From: Actinomycetota bacterium
Lineage (GTDB): Bacteria > Actinomycetota > Acidimicrobiia > Acidimicrobiales > MedAcidi-G1
Reading direction: 5' to 3'
Assembly (NCBI GenBank): GCA_018673475.1
Contig: JABHCN010000011.1
Location: 1 to 53,065 of the forward strand
DNA: 53,065 nt
Shown: positions 16,578 through 26,359 of the stretch, one piece after another
Position numbering within the stretch: the stretch's first letter is position 1
Layout of the letters: the number at the start of each line of letters is the position of its first letter
Program-made: the position numbers and the translations under genes
The notes under the pieces: generated by a model
Told to the model about the DNA's origin: nothing
Database searches by the model: none
What the model saw: the letters and a program-made list of their open reading frames with translations, nothing else

Positions 16578-17509
16578 CCAGATGCCGCCGTACGGCGGTG
16601 CACGTGCTCCGCGGGCTGTGCATGGGGGCCGCCGATGTGGTCCCGGGGGTGTCGGGTGGGACAATCGCCCTGCTTCTCGGCATCTACGACCGCCTCATCG
16701 ATTCGGCCAGGAACGGATCAAGGTCGCTGGGCCTTCTCCTCCGTGGCGACCTACGGGCTTCCCTGACCCGTGCAGCAACGGTCGAATGGGCGTTCTTGCT
16801 GCCTCTACTGGTTGGGATCGGCATAGCGGTGACGGTGCTTGCCGGCCCGATCGAAGCTGGCCTGGCCGACCATCCTGAATCCATGGCTGGGCTGTTTCTC
16901 GGGCTGGTACTGGCCTCGATCCTGATTGCCTGGCGGATTCCCGGCTCCTGGTCCAGAGGGCGGGTGGGCCTGACGGCCGTGGTTGCCGTCGTCTTGTTCG
17001 TGGCGCTCGGCTGGCAGGCCGGCCCGGTGGCAGATCCGTCGGCCGCAATCCTGTTCGCGTCCGGAGCAGTCGCCATCTGCGCCATGATCCTCCCCGGGAT
17101 CTCAGGCGCCTTCCTCCTGTTGATGCTCGGCATGTACAGCCATGTCCTGGCAGCGGTAGATGACAGGATGCTCGGTGATCTTGCCCTGTTCGGCCTGGGT
17201 GCCATCGCCGGCCTTGCACTCTTTTCACCCCTTCTGGGGCGCATGTTGGAGCGCCACCACGATCTCGTGCTGGCAGCCCTGGTCGGCCTCATGATCGGCT
17301 CACTACGGGTTCTCTGGCCCTGGCCCAACGGTGTCGGTGTGATCGACAGGGACAGCACCGAGGTGATCTCGGGTGCATCTCTGGATTGGCCGGCCACCTC
17401 GGAGATCTCGGTGCCGCTGCTGCTGGCAACCGCCGCCATGGTCGTCGTACTCAGCCTCGACACCCTGTCACGTAGGCACCTCGGCCCTACACCCGGGAAG
17501 ACCCGGTGA
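16574..17509 (+). CDS. DUF368 membrane protein (PopT-type undecaprenyl-phosphate translocase candidate)
   Basis: The 311-residue polytopic protein begins with LRGLCMGAADVVPGVSGGT, the DUF368 signature, and repeats it in pseudo-symmetric form as ICAMILPGISGAFLLLMLGM near residue 180. DUF368 proteins have been identified as one of two families (the other being DedA) that recycle undecaprenyl phosphate across the membrane for wall synthesis. The GTG start overlaps the thioesterase stop by 4 nt. About eight helices are visible. The family assignment is firm; the lipid-flipping role is carried over from studied homologues. Confidence 0.88.
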   Translation: MTRCRRTAVHVLRGLCMGAADVVPGVSGGTIALLLGIYDRLIDSARNGSRSLGLLLRGDLRASLTRAATVEWAFLLPLLVGIGIAVTVLAGPIEAGLADHPESMAGLFLGLVLASILIAWRIPGSWSRGRVGLTAVVAVVLFVALGWQAGPVADPSAAILFASGAVAICAMILPGISGAFLLLMLGMYSHVLAAVDDRMLGDLALFGLGAIAGLALFSPLLGRMLERHHDLVLAALVGLMIGSLRVLWPWPNGVGVIDRDSTEVISGASLDWPATSEISVPLLLATAAMVVVLSLDTLSRRHLGPTPGKTR

Positions 17510-17895
17510 CCACTGCCGCCCACCTGTCACCTGAGTGGCCAGCCGCCCTGAACGAGGCCGCTGCCCTGCACCCCGGATTCTCTGCTGGCGTGGGTGACCT
17601 TCCTGTCACCATCGGGTACCTGATCACCGACGGCCCCTCCTGGTACATGGTCATTGGCACCGACCGAATACGGGTGCTACCCGGAAGCGTGTCATCCCCG
17701 GATGTGTCGTTCAGCACCGATGCCGCGACCGCCACAGAGATCTACGAGGGTCGCATCGATCCGCTGAGGGCAGTTGTCGACGGGGCCCTGGAGATAGGCG
17801 GTGACCCGCGGCTGCTCATGGCCAACCGGGATGTGCTGGAGGCCATGGGCGATCTGTTTGCCGCTGTCCGCAAAGGCCTCGGGGAAAGCCGCTGA
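17506..17895 (+). CDS. SCP2-like lipid-binding domain protein
   Basis: The 129-residue soluble protein resembles the SCP2 sterol-transfer fold: a strand-rich core (VTIGYLITDGPSWYMVIG), then DVSFSTDAATATEIYEGRI, and a helix near the end with GDPRLLMANRDVLEAMGDLF, equivalent to the KIKGDMGLAMKL region of SCP2. It would bind a hydrophobic ligand. It is the last gene of the thioesterase-DUF368 operon, with GTGA overlap, so a lipid cofactor for this set is plausible but unproven. It converges on mdh with only 10 nt between stops. Confidence 0.72.
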   Translation: MTTAAHLSPEWPAALNEAAALHPGFSAGVGDLPVTIGYLITDGPSWYMVIGTDRIRVLPGSVSSPDVSFSTDAATATEIYEGRIDPLRAVVDGALEIGGDPRLLMANRDVLEAMGDLFAAVRKGLGESR

Positions 17896-17905
17896 TCCTC
17901 GGCTC

Positions 17906-18895
17906 TCAGATGAGGCCGAGACCCCTGACCATGTCGCGTTCCTCGGCCAGTTCGGCCACAGAGGCATCGATGCGGGCCCTCGAGAAGTCGTCGATCTCGA
18001 GGCCCTGAACCACCGACCATTCACCTCCGGAACAGGTCACCGGGAACGAGGAGATCAGCCCCTCGGGAACGCCGTAGCTGCCGTCGGACGGAACGCCCAT
18101 CGACACCCAGTCACCGTCGGGTGTTCCCAACACCCAGTCGTGTACGTGGTCGATTGCGGCGTTGGCGGCTGAAGCGGCACTCGAGGCACCGCGTGCCTCG
18201 ATAATCGCTGCACCACGCTTCTGGACGGTCGGGATGAACTCTCCCTCCAGCCACGCCTGGTCGTCTATCGCCGCGGCAGCCGAGGAACCGGCCACCTCGC
18301 AGCGGAACAGGTCGGGGTACTGGGTTGCCGAATGGTTCCCCCAGATGGTCATCCGGGAGACGTCGTTCACGGACACGCCCAACCTTCCGGCAGCCTGGGT
18401 GAGAGCCCTGTTGTGGTCAAGCCTGGTCATCGCCGTGAACCGGTCGTCTGGAACGTCGGGTGCATTGTTCATGGCAATCAGGCAATTGGTGTTGGCCGGG
18501 TTGCCGACCACGAGCACTCGGAGGCTGTCGGCAGCGTTCCCATTGAGGGCCTGGCCCTGAACCGTGAAGATGGCCCCGTTGGCCTCAAGCAGGTCCTGGC
18601 GCTCCATGCCCTTCGTGCGCGGTCTGGAGCCGACAAGAATGGCCACCTCGGCACCGGTGAATGCGGCATCGGCCTCGTCACTCAGGTTCATGTCGGACAG
18701 CAGTGGAAAGGCGCAGTCGTCGAGTTCCATGGCCACGCCCTCGAGTGCTCCCATGGCTGGAGGGATCTCAAGGAGACTCAGCGACACGGGTTGGTCGGGG
18801 CCCAGCAGTTGGCCGCTGGCGATGCGAAAGACGAGGCTGTAGCCGATCTGGCCGGCTGCACCTGTGACAGATACACGAACGGGTGAGGTTGACAC
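17906..18895 (-). CDS. mdh: Malate dehydrogenase
   Basis: The 329-residue protein opens with the NAD-binding loop [23 protein letters not shown] and continues with [16 protein letters not shown] (the mobile loop with substrate arginines) and VGNPANTNC. The catalytic histidine is in [13 protein letters not shown]. It belongs to the long-chain type shared by actinobacteria, proteobacteria and cytosolic eukaryotic enzymes. It interconverts malate and oxaloacetate. GTG start with AGGAG 6 nt upstream. It lies alone, on the strand opposite sdh, with icd and sucCD further along. Confidence 0.94.
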   Translation of the reverse strand: MSTSPVRVSVTGAAGQIGYSLVFRIASGQLLGPDQPVSLSLLEIPPAMGALEGVAMELDDCAFPLLSDMNLSDEADAAFTGAEVAILVGSRPRTKGMERQDLLEANGAIFTVQGQALNGNAADSLRVLVVGNPANTNCLIAMNNAPDVPDDRFTAMTRLDHNRALTQAAGRLGVSVNDVSRMTIWGNHSATQYPDLFRCEVAGSSAAAAIDDQAWLEGEFIPTVQKRGAAIIEARGASSAASAANAAIDHVHDWVLGTPDGDWVSMGVPSDGSYGVPEGLISSFPVTCSGGEWSVVQGLEIDDFSRARIDASVAELAEERDMVRGLGLI

Positions 18896-19004
18896 GAGGA
18901 CTCCTGGGTGGCCAGCGGGTTACTCCGAGGGTACCGAGGCACTCGTGCGGTAGCGCCTCCGGTCCATGTGACGAACGGCTCAGGCCGGTGAGCTGTTCAC
19001 CGTG

Positions 19005-20843
19005 TCAGGCCTCCATCAGGCGGGTGTTTCCGAGCCACGATTCGTACAGGGCCGCATAGGTGCCTCCGGCTTCAGCCAGCTCGGCGTGGGAGCCGTTCTC
19101 GACAATCCGACCACGGTCAAATACCAGCACCAGGTCGGATCGCTCTGCAGTCGAGAGCCTGTGGGCGACGCTCACGGTGGTGCGTCCCTCAGCCAGATGC
19201 TCGAGGGCCCTCTCGAGTGTCTGCTCGGTATCGGGGTCGACGGCGGAGGTCGCCTCGTCAAGGATGAGCAGACCCGGATCTGCCAACTGGGCCCTCAGCA
19301 GGGCAACCAGTTGCCGTTCGCCGACCGACAGCGATGACCCTCTCTCGCCGACCCGGGTATCCAGACCTGCAGGAAGGCCCGCCACCCATGTACAGAGCCC
19401 AAGCTCGTCCACAGCAGCCTGAACATCGGCTTCGGTCGAGTCCCTGCGGCCGAACCTGATATTGGCACCAACCGTGGTGTCAAAGAGAAAGCCGTCCTGG
19501 GGGACCATCCGGACCGATCGCCTACGGTCGTCGGCTGAAACCATTCTCAGGTCGACGCCACCGAGCATGACCTGTCCGGCCGTGGGGTCGGCCAGGCGGG
19601 CGAGAAGCATCGCAAACGTGGTCTTCCCTGAGCCGGTCTCGCCGACCACGGCTACCGATGAGCCGGCGTCCAACTCCACGTCGACGCCGTGGAGGACCCG
19701 GTCGCTGCCCCTGTAGGAGAACTCAACACCCCGGGCCTCCACCGCCAGTGCACCCTGGGGTAGTGGCCTGGCCACCCCCGGAGATGGTTCGGCGACCTCC
19801 ACCTCGGTGTCCAGCACGTTCAGGATCTTCCACCACCCTGCCAGGGCGGTCTGGGTCTGGTCGAGGGTCTCGCCGAGCGAGGTGATCGGGGTCACGAGCA
19901 TGTTGACGAGGAACACGAATGCCACCAGCTCACCGGAGGTGACGCCCCAGCCGGTCCCCCAGTGGACACCGGCACCGATCACGGCGGCAACCGCGGCAAC
20001 CCCGAAGATGTCGGTACTCGGCAGCACCAGTGAGAAGTATCTGGCTGCACGCATCTGCTGTCCGTACTGCCTGTCCACGACCCTGTGGAGGCGACGCCGG
20101 ACCGCCTCGCGCTGGCCGTACGTCCTTACCACCTCGATGCCGTGTACGGCCTCGGCCAGGGCACCCATGGTCTCGCCAACCCGTGTGCGGAGCAGGTCGT
20201 AGGCACGCAGCTGGCGCCTCTGCATGTCACGTAGGACCGGCAGGAGCGGAAGGTGCACGAGCACCGTGACGAGGGTCAACTGCCAGGAGTAGACAGCCAT
20301 TACGAAAACCACCCCGATGATCTGCACAGAGTTCACGATCCAGGAAATGGCCCCCCACTGTGCAAACTTGGCTAGCGCCTCGACGTCGCTTGTGACCCGG
20401 GCAGTCAGGACACCGGTCTTCGTGGACGTGTGCTCAGCAAGGCTGAGCCGGTGGAGGTGCGCAAATGTCCGCAGCCGGAGTCCCAACAGGACGGCCTCGG
20501 CAACCCCGACGAGTCGCTTGTACACAGCCTGGGATAGAAAGATCGAAGCGATGGTCAGGGCCAGCGCACCTCCTGCTGCTGCCATGACGAGGCCGAGGCG
20601 TACGGCTCCACCGACGAATCCCCGGTCCAGCACGAACTGGATCACCAGCGGAACAACGAGCCTGCCTCCGGCCACAGAGAGCGTCATCAGGGCAGAGAGC
20701 GACAGGCCTGCACGGAGTTCCGGTGAGGCTGCAAGACCCCTCCGCAACACCGACAGCGCGCCGGCTCCGTCAATGTCGTCGAGAGCCCGTGGCTCTGGTT
20801 CCTCGCCAGGCCCGAGGACATCGTGACCGTCGAAGCTACTCAC
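19005..20843 (-). CDS. ABC exporter half-transporter, consensus Walker B partner
   Basis: The 612-residue protein has six N-terminal helices (about 45-340) fused to an ATPase domain. Walker A is GETGSGKT, the signature is LSVGERQ (not canonical LSGGQ) and Walker B is LLILDEAT with the catalytic glutamate. The GTG start overlaps the stop of the partner gene (GTGA). The odd signature and intact glutamate pair with the opposite pattern in the partner, as in heterodimeric exporters of the TM287/288 and BmrCD kind. Exported substrate unknown. Confidence 0.92.
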   Translation of the reverse strand: MSSFDGHDVLGPGEEPEPRALDDIDGAGALSVLRRGLAASPELRAGLSLSALMTLSVAGGRLVVPLVIQFVLDRGFVGGAVRLGLVMAAAGGALALTIASIFLSQAVYKRLVGVAEAVLLGLRLRTFAHLHRLSLAEHTSTKTGVLTARVTSDVEALAKFAQWGAISWIVNSVQIIGVVFVMAVYSWQLTLVTVLVHLPLLPVLRDMQRRQLRAYDLLRTRVGETMGALAEAVHGIEVVRTYGQREAVRRRLHRVVDRQYGQQMRAARYFSLVLPSTDIFGVAAVAAVIGAGVHWGTGWGVTSGELVAFVFLVNMLVTPITSLGETLDQTQTALAGWWKILNVLDTEVEVAEPSPGVARPLPQGALAVEARGVEFSYRGSDRVLHGVDVELDAGSSVAVVGETGSGKTTFAMLLARLADPTAGQVMLGGVDLRMVSADDRRRSVRMVPQDGFLFDTTVGANIRFGRRDSTEADVQAAVDELGLCTWVAGLPAGLDTRVGERGSSLSVGERQLVALLRAQLADPGLLILDEATSAVDPDTEQTLERALEHLAEGRTTVSVAHRLSTAERSDLVLVFDRGRIVENGSHAELAEAGGTYAALYESWLGNTRLMEA

Positions 20844-22663
20844 CCGGTGGCCTCCTCGTAGGCACGAGCCAGCGCCGAGTACCCGGGCACGCTGAGCAGC
20901 TCCTCGTGGGTCCCCTCGGCGACGATGCGACCCTCGTCCATGAACAGAACGCGGTCGGCCAGGCGGATGGTGGCGAGGCGGTGGGCAACCACCATGAGGG
21001 TCCTCCCACTATGGGCCCGCAAATTCTCGAGAATGGTTGCCTCGACGACCGGGTCCACAGCCGAAGTGGCATCGTCGAGCAACAGCAGGCGGGGACGGCG
21101 CAGCAGGGCCCTGGCTATGGCCAACCGCTGTCGCTGACCGCCTGAGAGCGTCACACCCCTCTCGCCCATGACGGTGTCGGGGCCATCAGACAGCTCGGCA
21201 ACGAACCGGTCGGCTGCGACAAGGCTCAACACCCTGTGCAGTTCACCTTCGGATACCTCGGCATCGAGGGCCAGGTTTGCCCGCAGCGTGTCGGCGAACA
21301 TGAAGGTCTCCTGCAGGACCGGTGCCACCAGACGAACCACCCCGTCGGGGCCGAGGTCGGAGACGTTGGCGCCTCCTATGGCTATACACCCACTGTCGGG
21401 CGGCATCATCCCCGACATGAGCCCAACGAGGGTGCTCTTGCCACAGCCCGTAGCCCCCACGAGGGCGACCACCTCGCCCGGTTCAATCTGCAGGGAAAGG
21501 TCGTTGAGCACCGTCGTGCCGTCCGGGTAGGCGAACGAGACTTCCTCGATCACGACACCGACCGAGTCGGGAACTGCGGCAAGTGCCGACTCAGGGTCAG
21601 GGCGGTACTCCGGTTCCACAACCAGAACCGAGTCGATCCGGTCCATCGCGACCACCGACCTCGGCATCTCCTGGAACAGGAATCCCAGAATCTGGACTGG
21701 CAGCCAGAGAATGCCGAACAGGGTCATGGCCTGCACCACCTCACCGATCGTCACGGCATTGCGACCCACGAGCCAGACGCCAATGAGAAGGAGCACGAGT
21801 ACCCCGATGCCTGGCAGGGAATAGAGGATGGGCTCGAACCGGGACCTGATGGCCCCCACCTCGAGGCGTTCGCTCCGCAACTGCTCGGAGGCCACGGTCA
21901 GGCGCTCGACCTCGTCTGATTCCCGTCCTAGCGTCTTGACAACCAGAACTCCCTCGAGGCTCTCGTGTGCCACCGACGAGACCTTGCCGACCATTGCCTG
22001 GGCCCGCGCCGCGGGTGCCTCGACCGCCCTCGTGTAGGTCTGGTTGATGATCGCCAGGGCAGGGAACAACAATAGAGCGACCAGGGCGAACAGCGGATGA
22101 ACCACGAGGAGGCTCACCACCGCCAGGACGACGAGCACCACAACCGTCACAGCGAACGCCAACGGCATGAGCATCGAGGATGCAGCCTCGATATCGGCAT
22201 CGGCATGGGCCAGGAGTTCGCCTGCCGGCCGCGTCCTGAAGAAGTCAAGAGGAGCGTCCAGATAGCGGTCGACGATCGACTGGCGCCATGTTCGTTGGGT
22301 CAGCATCGCCCCCATGAAGTTGAAGAACCGCCGGACCATCACCGAGAGGCCTCGGATCAGCCCGACCACCGCGATTACCGCCATCGCAGCCCAGATACCA
22401 CGGCCGCTGACGCTTCCGGGTTCATCGAGGCCGGGAATAATTACCTCGTCTGTGACCCGGCCCACCACGATCGTGAACCCGACAACCGTCGTCGCAAACA
22501 TCGTGCCACCGGTGATGCCGCCGGTGTGGGCCCACGGATGGGCACGCAGCGACCGCCTTACCAGGCTCCAGCCACGGCGGTAGATACCTGAACCTGTGGT
22601 GGAGGCACGCTGTTGGGGGCCTCCCGTGGCCGTCGCGTCGCCGGCCGTTGCGTCAGATGACAG
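20840..22663 (-). CDS. ABC exporter half-transporter, degenerate Walker B partner
   Basis: The protein has six helices plus an ATPase domain. Walker A is GATGCGKS, the signature is canonical LSGGQRQ, and Walker B is LLLLDDAT, where aspartate replaces the catalytic glutamate. The first in-frame ATG (22499-22501) falls inside the first membrane helix (GGITGGTMFATTVVGFTIVV) and would give 553 residues. The frame is open back to a TAG at 22670-22672 without any ATG, GTG or TTG. The best fit is the CTG at 22661-22663, giving 607 residues, close to the 612 of its partner. The start is therefore inferred. Confidence 0.85.
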   Translation of the reverse strand: MSSDATAGDATATGGPQQRASTTGSGIYRRGWSLVRRSLRAHPWAHTGGITGGTMFATTVVGFTIVVGRVTDEVIIPGLDEPGSVSGRGIWAAMAVIAVVGLIRGLSVMVRRFFNFMGAMLTQRTWRQSIVDRYLDAPLDFFRTRPAGELLAHADADIEAASSMLMPLAFAVTVVVLVVLAVVSLLVVHPLFALVALLLFPALAIINQTYTRAVEAPAARAQAMVGKVSSVAHESLEGVLVVKTLGRESDEVERLTVASEQLRSERLEVGAIRSRFEPILYSLPGIGVLVLLLIGVWLVGRNAVTIGEVVQAMTLFGILWLPVQILGFLFQEMPRSVVAMDRIDSVLVVEPEYRPDPESALAAVPDSVGVVIEEVSFAYPDGTTVLNDLSLQIEPGEVVALVGATGCGKSTLVGLMSGMMPPDSGCIAIGGANVSDLGPDGVVRLVAPVLQETFMFADTLRANLALDAEVSEGELHRVLSLVAADRFVAELSDGPDTVMGERGVTLSGGQRQRLAIARALLRRPRLLLLDDATSAVDPVVEATILENLRAHSGRTLMVVAHRLATIRLADRVLFMDEGRIVAEGTHEELLSVPGYSALARAYEEATG

Positions 22664-22708
22664 GGGAACTACCGGTGAGGAGCGATCTGACCAGTGGAGA
22701 CGACCGGT

Positions 22709-23905
22709 TCAAAACCGGTCGACGATCGCCTGTGCAAACTCGGAGCACTTCACCTCGGTCGCACCGTCCATCTGCCTGGCGAAGTCGTATGTAACCACCT
22801 TGTCGCCGATGGTGGCCTCGAGGGCGGTCACGATGTCGTCGGCCGCCTCCTGCCATCCGATGTGTTCGAACATAAGGACGCCTGAGAGCAGCACCGACGA
22901 GGGGTTCACCTTGTCCTGACCGGCGTACTTGGGTGCAGTTCCGTGCGTGGCCTCGAAGATGCCGTGCCCGGTTACGTAGTTGGCGTTGCCACCGGGGGCG
23001 ATTCCGATGCCTCCGACCTGGGCAGCCAGGGCGTCGGACAGGTAGTCGCCGTTGAGGTTCATGGTTCCGATCACATCGAACTCGGCGGGACGGGTGAGCA
23101 CCTGCTGGAGGGCGATGTCGGCGATGGCGTCCTGGACGAGAATCTTGTCACCGGGGTCGCCACCGCAGTCGGCCCAGCCGACGGCTACGTCGCTGAACTC
23201 CTCGCGGACCAGTTCGTAGCCCCACTTCTGGAAGGCTCCCTCAGTGAACTTCATGATGTTGCCCTTGTGTACCCAGTGGACGCGCTTTCTGCCCTTGGCC
23301 ACGGCGTACTCGATGGCAGCCCGCTGGAGTCGCTGCGACCCGGTCTTGGAGATGGGCTTGATACCGATGCCGGAGTCCTCACGGATCTTCCAGCCGAAGG
23401 CGTCCTCGAGGAGGCCGCGCAACTTGAGTGCCTCGGGAGACATCGCCTCGACCTCGAGACCAGCGTAGATGTCCTCGGTGTTCTCACGGAAGATGACCAT
23501 GTCGACCAGTTCGGGTGCCTTCACAGGTGACGGCACCCCCTTGAACCAGCGGACCGGCCGGAGGCACACGTACAGGTCCAGGATCTGGCGGATCGCCACG
23601 TTGAGGCTGCGGAAGCCTCCACCTATTGGTGTGGTGAGCGGGCCCTTGATTCCGATCAGGCATTCCTGGAATGCCTCGATGGTCTCCTGGGGGAGCCAGT
23701 CGCCGACCTCGTTGTAGGCCTTTTCGCCCGCAAGCACCTCGCGCCAGTCGACGCTGTGGCCGTGCCTGGCAGCAGCGGCATCCAGAACCAGCCTGGCTGC
23801 CGGCCAGATGTCGACACCGGTTCCATCACCCTCGATGAAGGGAATAACCGGTACTTCGGGGACGACAAGCGTGCCGTCCGGAGTCATCTTGATGTTCTCA
23901 CCCAT
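22709..23905 (-). CDS. icd: NADP-dependent isocitrate dehydrogenase
   Basis: The 398-residue protein matches the E. coli-type enzyme: [13 protein letters not shown] holds the serine of the substrate site (the AceK target in E. coli), YxxxK-type residues follow, and [18 protein letters not shown] contains the K-Y pair that reads the 2'-phosphate of NADP. It converts isocitrate to 2-oxoglutarate. Most mycobacteria and Streptomyces use the monomeric type instead or as well. TAGGGT (23912-23917) sits 6 nt before the ATG, a leaderless promoter layout. No aceK is seen. Confidence 0.95.
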   Translation of the reverse strand: MGENIKMTPDGTLVVPEVPVIPFIEGDGTGVDIWPAARLVLDAAAARHGHSVDWREVLAGEKAYNEVGDWLPQETIEAFQECLIGIKGPLTTPIGGGFRSLNVAIRQILDLYVCLRPVRWFKGVPSPVKAPELVDMVIFRENTEDIYAGLEVEAMSPEALKLRGLLEDAFGWKIREDSGIGIKPISKTGSQRLQRAAIEYAVAKGRKRVHWVHKGNIMKFTEGAFQKWGYELVREEFSDVAVGWADCGGDPGDKILVQDAIADIALQQVLTRPAEFDVIGTMNLNGDYLSDALAAQVGGIGIAPGGNANYVTGHGIFEATHGTAPKYAGQDKVNPSSVLLSGVLMFEHIGWQEAADDIVTALEATIGDKVVTYDFARQMDGATEVKCSEFAQAIVDRF

Positions 23906-23911
23906 ACTCCG

Positions 23912-23917
23912 ACCCTA
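23912..23917 (-). promoter_or_regulatory. -10 element of a leaderless promoter for icd
   Basis: TAGGGT on the minus strand is followed by 6 nt and the icd ATG. Confidence 0.4.
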
Positions 23918-23976
23918 TCCACAAGCAGGTCGAGTCCCAGCCCCGGGATCAGAGCCCGAACTGCTGCACCGGTCGG

Positions 23977-24834
23977 TCAGGCTGTTGCACGTTCGGCGGC
24001 CTCGACCGTGTTTCTCAGGAGCATTGCGACGGTCGTGGGGCCCACCCCGCCGAGGCGGGGGGTGATCCAGGAGGCGACCTCCCCGACCGACTCGTCCACA
24101 TCGGCCAGGAGGCGCTTTCCTTCCCATGAGATGCCTCCGCTGACTACAACGGCACCGGGACGGACCATTTCGGGTGTGACGAATGAAGGGATTCCCACGG
24201 CGGCTACGACTATGTCAGCGGCCCGGGTCAGGTCGGCAAGGTTGGGAACCGCAGAGTGGACGACGGTCACGGCAGCATTGGCACCGGGTGCCTTCGTGGT
24301 CAACAGCAGCGAAAGCGGTCTACCCAGGGTCGGTCCTCGACCGATGACGACGACGTGCTTCCCGGACACCTCGATTCCGTAGTACACGAACATGGCCCGG
24401 ATACCTGCCGGCGTGCATGGCACGGGCCCGTCTTCCTGGAGTACCAGCCTGCCCAGGTTCGTCGGGTGAAGGCCGTCGGCGTCCTTTGCCGGGTCCATCG
24501 CCGAGAGCGCTGCGTTGAAGTCGAAGCCGTCTGCAACCGGGTGTTGGATGATGTAACCGTGGACCCCGGGGTCGGAGTTGAACTGTGCAACCGCCTCGTC
24601 GAGTGCTGTCGGCGGTGCATCTGCGTCAACGTGGATGTTGTGGGAGGCCATTCCCACGGACTCGCAGGTCTCGTGCTTCTTTCGCACATAGCCGGCGCTG
24701 GCACCGTCGTCTCCGACCAGGATGGTTCCGAGGCCGGGAGTGGTTCCTGCATCCTTCAGCCGCTCGACGCGGATGCGGACATCTTCGAGCACGGCTTCTG
24801 CAACGGGACCACCGGCAAGGAGTTCTGCTGACAT
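23977..24834 (-). CDS. folD: Bifunctional methylene-THF dehydrogenase / methenyl-THF cyclohydrolase
   Basis: The 285-residue protein has the FolD order: LGTILVGDDGASAGYVRKKHETCESVG with the active-site Y-x3-K, then VHGYIIQHPV and MDPAKDADGLHPTN. GRGPTLGRPLSLLL forms the NADP-binding loop, close to the usual GRSxxVGxP. It interconverts 5,10-methylene- and 10-formyl-tetrahydrofolate, the one-carbon donor for PurN and PurH encoded just upstream. I start at the ATG at 24834; a longer frame to 24921 overlaps purH. The gap after purH is 22 nt. Confidence 0.94.
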   Translation of the reverse strand: MSAELLAGGPVAEAVLEDVRIRVERLKDAGTTPGLGTILVGDDGASAGYVRKKHETCESVGMASHNIHVDADAPPTALDEAVAQFNSDPGVHGYIIQHPVADGFDFNAALSAMDPAKDADGLHPTNLGRLVLQEDGPVPCTPAGIRAMFVYYGIEVSGKHVVVIGRGPTLGRPLSLLLTTKAPGANAAVTVVHSAVPNLADLTRAADIVVAAVGIPSFVTPEMVRPGAVVVSGGISWEGKRLLADVDESVGEVASWITPRLGGVGPTTVAMLLRNTVEAAERATA

Positions 24835-24856
24835 GGAGCCGAAGGCTACCGGTGCG

Positions 24857-26359
24857 TCAGTGTCTGAAGTGCCTCTCACCGGTGAAGACCATGGCAATCT
24901 CGGCCTCGTCGGCTGCGGCAATCACCTCGTCGTCGCGCACAGACCCACCGGGTTGTATGACGGCCGTCGCCCCAGCTTCGGCAGCCGCCTCGAGGCCGTC
25001 GCGGAACGGGAAGAAGGCATCGCTGGCACACGCTCCACCAACTGCCCTGCCGTCGGCCTTCTGGGCGGCGATCCGACCCGCATCGCGCCTGTTCTGCTGG
25101 CCGGCCCCGATTCCCACGGCACAGAGATCCTTCACGAGAACGATTGTGTTCGAGGAGACGCGTGCAGCCACACGCCACGCAAACTCGAGGTCGGACCACT
25201 CGGCTTCGGTTGGCGACCTGCGGGTCGGCACGGTCCACTCGGAGCGGTCCAGTGAGACAACATCGGTGGTCTGCATGAGCAGGCCACCATCGACGCTGCG
25301 GATCTCATGAGCGGGCCAGTTGGGTGTCGGTGCCTCAAGGATCCGGAGGTTCCTTCGTTCCTGGAGATGGGCCAGGGCATCGGGTTCGTAGGAGGGTGCC
25401 ACGACCACCTCGGTGAACACCTCTGACATCGGCTCTGCCATGGCCATCGTGACGGTGCGGTTGACCGCCACGATCCCGCCGAATGCGGACACGGGATCGC
25501 ATTCGTGGGCGGCCACGTACGCCTCTGCGATGTCTGCACCGACCGCCGCCCCACAAGGGTTGGCGTGCTTGATGACCACGGCGGTCGGCTCACCGCCGAG
25601 GCTGTGCACAAGCCGCCAGGCGGCCTCCGTGTCGAAGACGTTCAGGTACGACATGGCCTTGCCGCCGTGGACCACGGCGCCATCCCACCACCCGGACCGC
25701 CCTGCCTGCAGGTAGCGGGCGCCAACCTGATGTGGGTTCTCCCCGTACCTGAGGTCCTGCACCCGCTCCAGGGCGAGGTGGATCGATTCAGGAAGGGCAT
25801 CACCGGCTTCCTCGTCGAACCAACCCACGATCGCCGCGTCATAGGCGGCCGTGTGGGCAAACGCGGCCCGTGCCAGGCGACGACGGGTGCTGTCACAGAG
25901 GGTGCCATCGGTCTCGAGTTCGGCCAGGACCGGCCCGTAGTCTTCGGGATCGACCACTACGCCGACGTGGGCATGGTTCTTGGCCGCTGCACGAACCATT
26001 GTCGGGCCACCGATGTCGATCATCTCGATGGACGGGTCAGAGGTGAACGGGTACAGGTTGGCCACCACGAGGTCGATCGGCTTGATACCCCGGCCGTCCA
26101 GGTCGGCCACGTGGTCAGCGTTGGAACGGTCGGCGAGGATCCCACCGTGGATGACAGGGTGGAGGGTCTTCACCCGACCACCGAGCATCTCGGGTGCCTG
26201 GGTGATCTGGGCGACCTCGGTTACGGGAACCCCTTCGTCGGCCAGGAGTCGTGCCGTGCCACCGCTCGACACCAGATCCCAGCCGAGCTCGACGAGGGCA
26301 CGACCCAGATCGACTATTCCGACCTTGTCATAGACAGACAGCAGGGCACGTGGGCTCAT
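24857..26359 (-). CDS. purH: Bifunctional AICAR transformylase / IMP cyclohydrolase
   Basis: The 500-residue protein starts with the MGS-like IMP cyclohydrolase domain (ALLSVYDKVGIVDLGRAL, VKTLHPVIHGGIL, IDIGGPTMVRAAAKN). It is followed by the AICAR transformylase domain with DLRYGENPHQ, VIKHANPCG holding the K-H catalytic pair, and DAFFPFRDGLEAAAEAGATA. It performs the last two steps of IMP synthesis. Its ATG overlaps the purN stop (ATGA), so purN-purH are co-translated, and folD follows after 22 nt. Confidence 0.95.
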   Translation of the reverse strand: MSPRALLSVYDKVGIVDLGRALVELGWDLVSSGGTARLLADEGVPVTEVAQITQAPEMLGGRVKTLHPVIHGGILADRSNADHVADLDGRGIKPIDLVVANLYPFTSDPSIEMIDIGGPTMVRAAAKNHAHVGVVVDPEDYGPVLAELETDGTLCDSTRRRLARAAFAHTAAYDAAIVGWFDEEAGDALPESIHLALERVQDLRYGENPHQVGARYLQAGRSGWWDGAVVHGGKAMSYLNVFDTEAAWRLVHSLGGEPTAVVIKHANPCGAAVGADIAEAYVAAHECDPVSAFGGIVAVNRTVTMAMAEPMSEVFTEVVVAPSYEPDALAHLQERRNLRILEAPTPNWPAHEIRSVDGGLLMQTTDVVSLDRSEWTVPTRRSPTEAEWSDLEFAWRVAARVSSNTIVLVKDLCAVGIGAGQQNRRDAGRIAAQKADGRAVGGACASDAFFPFRDGLEAAAEAGATAVIQPGGSVRDDEVIAAADEAEIAMVFTGERHFRH

